A stretch of 64,000 nucleotides of DNA from Streptomyces sp. cf386. Its GTDB lineage: Bacteria > Actinomycetota > Actinomycetes > Streptomycetales > Streptomycetaceae. Shown in pieces: positions 61,123 through 64,000 of this stretch. The notes under the pieces are model-generated. The model was not told where the DNA came from and ran no database searches. It was given only the letters and a program-made list of their open reading frames with translations. The stretch spans positions 62,001 to 126,000 of the forward strand of contig NZ_FNHV01000023.1 in NCBI RefSeq assembly GCF_900103585.1, in the 5' to 3' direction. Numbering within the stretch: position 1 is the stretch's first letter; each line of letters begins with the position of its first letter. Position numbers and translations under genes: made by a program.

Positions 61123-61572
61123 ATGCACGCTGCCACGTTCGCCGCCGTCTTCATCGCTCTGTACGTCGCCCACAGCGTGGGTGACCACTGGGTGCAGACC
61201 TCACACCAGTCCGCGCACAAGGGCCGTCCCGGGTGGGTCGGCCGTCTCGCGGACGCCCGGCACGTCGCCACCCTGACGCTCACCAAGGTCGCCGTCCTCA
61301 TCCCGGCCGCCGCGCTGCTGGACCTGCACCTGTCGGCGCTCGGCATTCTCGCCGGACTCGGCATCGACGCCGTCACGCACTGGTGGGCCGACCGGCGCAC
61401 CACGCTCGCGTGGCTGGCCCGGGTGACCGGCAAGGGCGAGTTCTACCGGCTCGGTGCCCCACGCGCCGGCCGCGACGACAACCCGCACATCGGTACCGGC
61501 GCCTATGCGCTTGACCAGTCCTTCCACCACCTGTGGCTGCTGGTTGCCGCGCTGGTCATCGCCACCGTCTGA
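61123..61572 (+). CDS. DUF3307-like membrane protein of the element
   Basis: The 149-residue protein has three to four hydrophobic helices and the DUF3307-like motif AHSVGDHWVQTSHQSAHKG near the N-terminus and DAVTHWWADRR in the middle. It lies 52 bp after the beta-repeat gene and upstream of the spdB-like gene, so it probably belongs to the membrane spread complex (inference). ATG 61123 follows AGGAG with some distance. Confidence 0.65.
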   Translation: MHAATFAAVFIALYVAHSVGDHWVQTSHQSAHKGRPGWVGRLADARHVATLTLTKVAVLIPAAALLDLHLSALGILAGLGIDAVTHWWADRRTTLAWLARVTGKGEFYRLGAPRAGRDDNPHIGTGAYALDQSFHHLWLLVAALVIATV

Positions 61573-61595
61573 CCTCCGTTCTTCGCGGGGCGGTC

Positions 61596-61616
61596 GCACT
61601 CCCGGACAGGACAGCC
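61596..61616 (+). repeat. Repeated leader motif, copy 2
   Basis: GCACTCCCGGACAGGACAGC plus C repeats the sequence at 60197-60218 except for one missing A, in the gap before the 98-residue gene. Confidence 0.55.
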
Positions 61617-61659
61617 GACCGCCCCGTGCCCTTCCCGACGTATCAAGGAGAGATCCACC

Positions 61660-61956
61660 ATGCGTATGCGCACTTTCGTCGCCGGCCAGGAAGCGCACGG
61701 CGACATCGAGTTCGCGGAACTGGCGCTCGGTATCGACGTCGACCTGTTCCGTGGGCCGCTGGAGTTCGAGACGGACGGCGAGCGTGCCGCCCGTGAGGAC
61801 GCGGCCCGTGACATCCTCGCCGACCTGCGTGCGGAGGCGGAGGCCGGTGACGAGATCGCCGGTTGGGACGCCCTGTACGCCGACGCGCTGACCCGTACGG
61901 TGCCGTTCCTGCGTGCCGCTCGCGGCTACCGGCCGGGGACGGGGGAAGCGGCGTGA
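61660..61956 (+). CDS. Small acidic hypothetical protein of the element
   Basis: The 98-residue acidic protein has no recognised domain (FVAGQEAHGDIEFAELALGIDVDLFRG ... ARDILADLRAEAEAGDEIAGWDAL). A good AAGGAGA site precedes ATG 61660. Its stop overlaps the GTG of the next gene by 4 bp (GTGA), so it is co-translated with the spread protein. Function unknown. Confidence 0.7.
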   Translation: MRMRTFVAGQEAHGDIEFAELALGIDVDLFRGPLEFETDGERAAREDAARDILADLRAEAEAGDEIAGWDALYADALTRTVPFLRAARGYRPGTGEAA

Positions 61957-63095
61957 ACGAGACCCGCAAGCCTCTGACGAAGGTTCAAATTAGCGTCCTG
62001 ACGGCCGCGTTCGTGCCCATGCTCGCCACGGGCGTGATCGGCGGTATTGGCACCTACAGCAACATCGGACACGCCTACGGCAGGGGAACCGCCCTCGGTG
62101 CCCTCGCCGCCGGCGAGGGCGCAACCGCCGTGCTCGCGCTCGTACTGCTGGGCCTGACCATGCTGGGACAGTCCTCCCCGCGCGTCGTCCGGATCGGGCT
62201 GTGGGCACTGCCGGCCGCCGCCGCCGTCATGGGCGCCATGGCCGCGCCGGACATGGGCCGGACCGTCATCTATGCCCTGACCCCGATGGGCATGTCCGTG
62301 TCCGCTGAGGGCATGGCGTTCCTGGCCCGGCGCATCGTCGTCCACACCGACGGCCGCGACGCGGAGAACGAGCGGCGCACCGCCGACATCGTGCAGGCCC
62401 TCGCCTACCACCGCGCCCGTGCCGCTCAGCACCCGGTCAGCCGGGTGCGGAAGCGGTCGGATCGGGCGTCGTGGCGTCTGGCCCGCAAGGTCGGGATCGG
62501 GGACGCGGAGCTCGGATCGAGGCTGCTGGATGTCCAGCGCGATCGGATCACCGCCGGTGCGGATGCCGCGCTCGCGTCGATGTTCGGCGGCACGACCCCC
62601 GCCCTCGCCCCGATTCCCGACACGGACGCGAATGCGGAGGAATCCACCGAGACCATGAGGAATCGGTCTACGGCTGACCTGCGGGAATCGACCCCGGCGC
62701 CGTCGGTGGTGCTGACCCGATTCGCCGCGCCCGATCCGGTAGCGGTCGACTTCATGAAGCCGACGCTTCCCTTCAAGCCGGTCCCGGCGATCGCCCCGGC
62801 GGTCGACCCGGTCAAGGCCGATCCGGCGCCGGCCGGTCGGCGGGCGGTGGCGGCTGACTCCCCCCGATCCCGTCGGGCGACCGGCCGGGTTCCCGACGTG
62901 GCCCGCTCGCCCCGGACCAAGCGCACGACGGATCAGTTGCTCGCTGAGGCGCGGACCGCGACCGCCGATTGGCCCGATGCCCGGATCACGGCAGAGGGCA
63001 TCCGCCGCGAGGTCCACACCTCGCCGGCGAACGCGCGGATGCTGCGGGACACGATCCTTGCCGAGCGCGCCGCCGGTGGCGCTGAAGCCGCGTGA
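61953..63095 (+). CDS. SpdB-like spread membrane protein
   Basis: The 380-residue protein has four N-terminal membrane helices (about 10-130: VLTAAFVPMLATGVIGGIGTY ... GLWALPAAAAVMGAM ... TVIYALTPMGMSV) and a soluble Arg/Ala/Pro-rich C-terminal part. This fits SpdB proteins, which help plasmid DNA move between compartments of the recipient mycelium after TraB/TraSA-mediated transfer. GTG 61953 overlaps the preceding stop; the next gene overlaps its end, making a tight spread operon. Confidence 0.72.
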   Translation: MNETRKPLTKVQISVLTAAFVPMLATGVIGGIGTYSNIGHAYGRGTALGALAAGEGATAVLALVLLGLTMLGQSSPRVVRIGLWALPAAAAVMGAMAAPDMGRTVIYALTPMGMSVSAEGMAFLARRIVVHTDGRDAENERRTADIVQALAYHRARAAQHPVSRVRKRSDRASWRLARKVGIGDAELGSRLLDVQRDRITAGADAALASMFGGTTPALAPIPDTDANAEESTETMRNRSTADLRESTPAPSVVLTRFAAPDPVAVDFMKPTLPFKPVPAIAPAVDPVKADPAPAGRRAVAADSPRSRRATGRVPDVARSPRTKRTTDQLLAEARTATADWPDARITAEGIRREVHTSPANARMLRDTILAERAAGGAEAA

Positions 63096-63475
63096 GCCGG
63101 CTGACCCTCGCCGACTGCTTCGACCCCACCGGCGAGCGCTTCGGCATCCCCACCTACCCGTGGCGCTACGCCCCCGACGACTTGGCCACCCGCCGCCAAC
63201 TCCGCATCCGCGGACTGCGCCCGGGAGGTCAGGACATCGCGGCACAGATCCTCAGGCCGCGCCGTCGCCGCGAACCGCTGACTGCATACCTGTACCGGGT
63301 CGACCTCGCCCGCCCCGTGCGGCCGATGACCCCGGCGAGGTGGGCGGCGCTCGCCAAGGCCAATGCCGCCCGCCGCCGCTGCCCCGAGTGCCGCCGGGAC
63401 GCCGGATACGTCATCCCGCCCACGCTCGGAACCTGCGTGACCTGCGCCTATCCCGAGGAACAGCGCGCCGCTTGA
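63092..63475 (+). CDS. RRQRL-motif zinc-binding protein of the element
   Basis: The 127-residue protein has the motif RRQLRIRGLRPGGQDIAAQI near residues 32-51 and a C-terminal zinc ribbon (CPECRRDAGYVIPPTLGTCVTC). This combination marks the RRQRL zinc-binding family found on Streptomyces mobile elements beside replication and transfer genes. GTG 63092 overlaps the SpdB stop (GTGA). The biochemical role is unknown; nucleic-acid binding is likely. Confidence 0.8.
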   Translation: MSRLTLADCFDPTGERFGIPTYPWRYAPDDLATRRQLRIRGLRPGGQDIAAQILRPRRRREPLTAYLYRVDLARPVRPMTPARWAALAKANAARRRCPECRRDAGYVIPPTLGTCVTCAYPEEQRAA

Positions 63476-63556
63476 ACCACACGAACCCGGGCCCGGCCGC
63501 CCACCTTCCACAGCAAGCCGGCCGGGCCCTTCGACTCCCGAAGGAGTGCGTACATC

Positions 63557-64000
63557 GTGACGGAAACCACCGCCTTCCCGCCCCCGGAGGACCCCGAGGG
63601 CACCGAACAGCCGACGGCCGACATCGTGCCGTTCCCGATGAAGAAGAAGACCGACCCCGCCGACCCGGCCATGCCGGCCGGTGTGGTGAAGCCGGGGGAG
63701 TGGGAGGCCGAACTCCCCGACACCGACGACCCGGAGGCCGAAGGGCTGAGCGAGGGAGCGCCGGTCGACCCGCCGCGCGAGGTCTACCCGCCCTCGGTCG
63801 CGGAATGGATGGAGGCCAGGGACAAGGCCCGGATGCCGGTGCTGCCGGACTGGGTGAAGCTCCCTGACCAGCGCACGGCCGTCCGCAAGTGGGCGATCCG
63901 CCACTACTCGGCCGTGGTCGGGTATCACGCCGTGCGTCTGCCGCTGGTGTACACGCCGAAGATCTGCGTGTACTCGCCGCGCGGCGCGTGGCGGTGGTCG
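63557..64000 (+). CDS. FtsK/TraSA-like conjugative DNA translocase (partial, N-terminus only)
   Basis: The open frame starts at GTG 63557 (AAGGAG ten bases upstream) and runs off the window after 148 codons. The N-terminus has an acidic, Pro-rich linker (ADIVPFPMKKK) and then WVKLPDQRTAVRKWAIRHYSAVVGYHAVRLPLVYTPKI, the segment preceding the membrane helices in AICE FtsK/SpoIIIE proteins. The ATPase domain lies outside. TraSA-type proteins move double-stranded DNA between hyphae. Its place directly after the spread genes supports this. Confidence 0.72.
   Translation, partial: MTETTAFPPPEDPEGTEQPTADIVPFPMKKKTDPADPAMPAGVVKPGEWEAELPDTDDPEAEGLSEGAPVDPPREVYPPSVAEWMEARDKARMPVLPDWVKLPDQRTAVRKWAIRHYSAVVGYHAVRLPLVYTPKICVYSPRGAWRWS

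Larger units (their letters stand above)
55299..64000. mobile_element. Integrated AICE-type conjugative element (left/distal part)
   Basis: Evidence for the element: the tRNA 3'-half scar with its terminator on the chromosomal side; an abrupt drop in GC and Streptomyces codon bias in the first two genes; and then the typical AICE gene set. That set comprises a GntR regulator, an HTH/NUDIX/HD module, a run of spread-type membrane proteins with GTGA overlaps, an RRQRL zinc protein and an FtsK/TraSA-like translocase. Integrase, excisionase and replication genes are not in the window, so they should follow to the right next to the intact tRNA. Confidence 0.78.

Noticed and set aside
1..64000. CRISPR arrays, prophage structural genes, insertion-sequence transposases
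   Set aside because: No regular repeat-spacer pattern, capsid/tail genes or transposase motifs were seen.

Overview
The window is a high-GC actinobacterial chromosome segment. Codon use, GTG/TTG starts, GTGA/ATGA gene overlaps, the LAxTG surface proteins, the ANTKRD-type tmRNA tag and the gene order all point to Streptomyces. From memory, the order pkaA-pkaB-prfB-(zinc ribbon)-ftsE-ftsX-ctp-smpB-ssrA, then matAB, narK-nnaR, sigU-anti-sigma-helicase-malic enzyme-hup-murA, and an ABC importer with a hexosaminidase, matches the central chromosome of S. coelicolor. About 55 kb is conserved core; the right end (about 55.3-64 kb) is part of an integrated mobile element.

Layout. 1-5.4 kb: truncated FHA/FtsK-type protein divergent from two Ser/Thr kinases. 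5.7-12.4 kb: translation and division block (RF2, FtsEX, C-terminal processing protease, SmpB, tmRNA) with an LAxTG surface protein and a zinc-ribbon membrane protein. 12.4-21.7 kb: DUF4232 lipoprotein, secreted esterase, GH31-LacI operon with twin operators, P450, MFS transporter divergent from LysR. 21.9-27.5 kb: translationally coupled exopolysaccharide operon (MatA-like, MatB-like deacetylase/glycosyltransferase, acyltransferase) and a P/Q-rich membrane protein. 27.8-30.5 kb: nitrate transporter and the HemD-winged-helix regulator NnaR. 30.5-41.3 kb: DUF1772 protein, CGNR protein, ECF sigma/anti-sigma pair, HelD-like factor, malic enzyme, HU, MurA, YqgE, DUF3039. 41.4-46.1 kb: sugar ABC importer with GH20 hexosaminidase behind a DasR-like site. 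46.3-51.3 kb: three-subunit molybdenum hydroxylase with two oddities (very long disordered extension on the iron-sulfur subunit; no catalytic Glu visible in the large subunit). 51.3-55.1 kb: P-loop kinase-like protein, tandem SUKH protein, GNAT, LAxTG surface protein.

Mobile element. At 55.30 kb the 3' half of a tRNA-like gene (minus strand) is followed on its chromosomal side by a strong terminator and on the other side by unrelated DNA. This is the expected scar of site-specific integration into a tRNA 3' end. To its right lie, in order, a coupled DUF262-HEPN gene pair of lower GC, a double-winged-helix GntR regulator, an HD / NUDIX / HTH module, a beta-repeat protein, membrane spread-type proteins, an RRQRL-type zinc protein and the start of an FtsK/TraSA-like translocase. 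This is the gene set of an actinomycete integrative and conjugative element (AICE) whose integrase end lies beyond the window. The HEPN-DUF262 pair at the element's outer edge is the best candidate for a poorly described system, probably a toxin or anti-phage module. No CRISPR array, rRNA or complete tRNA was seen.
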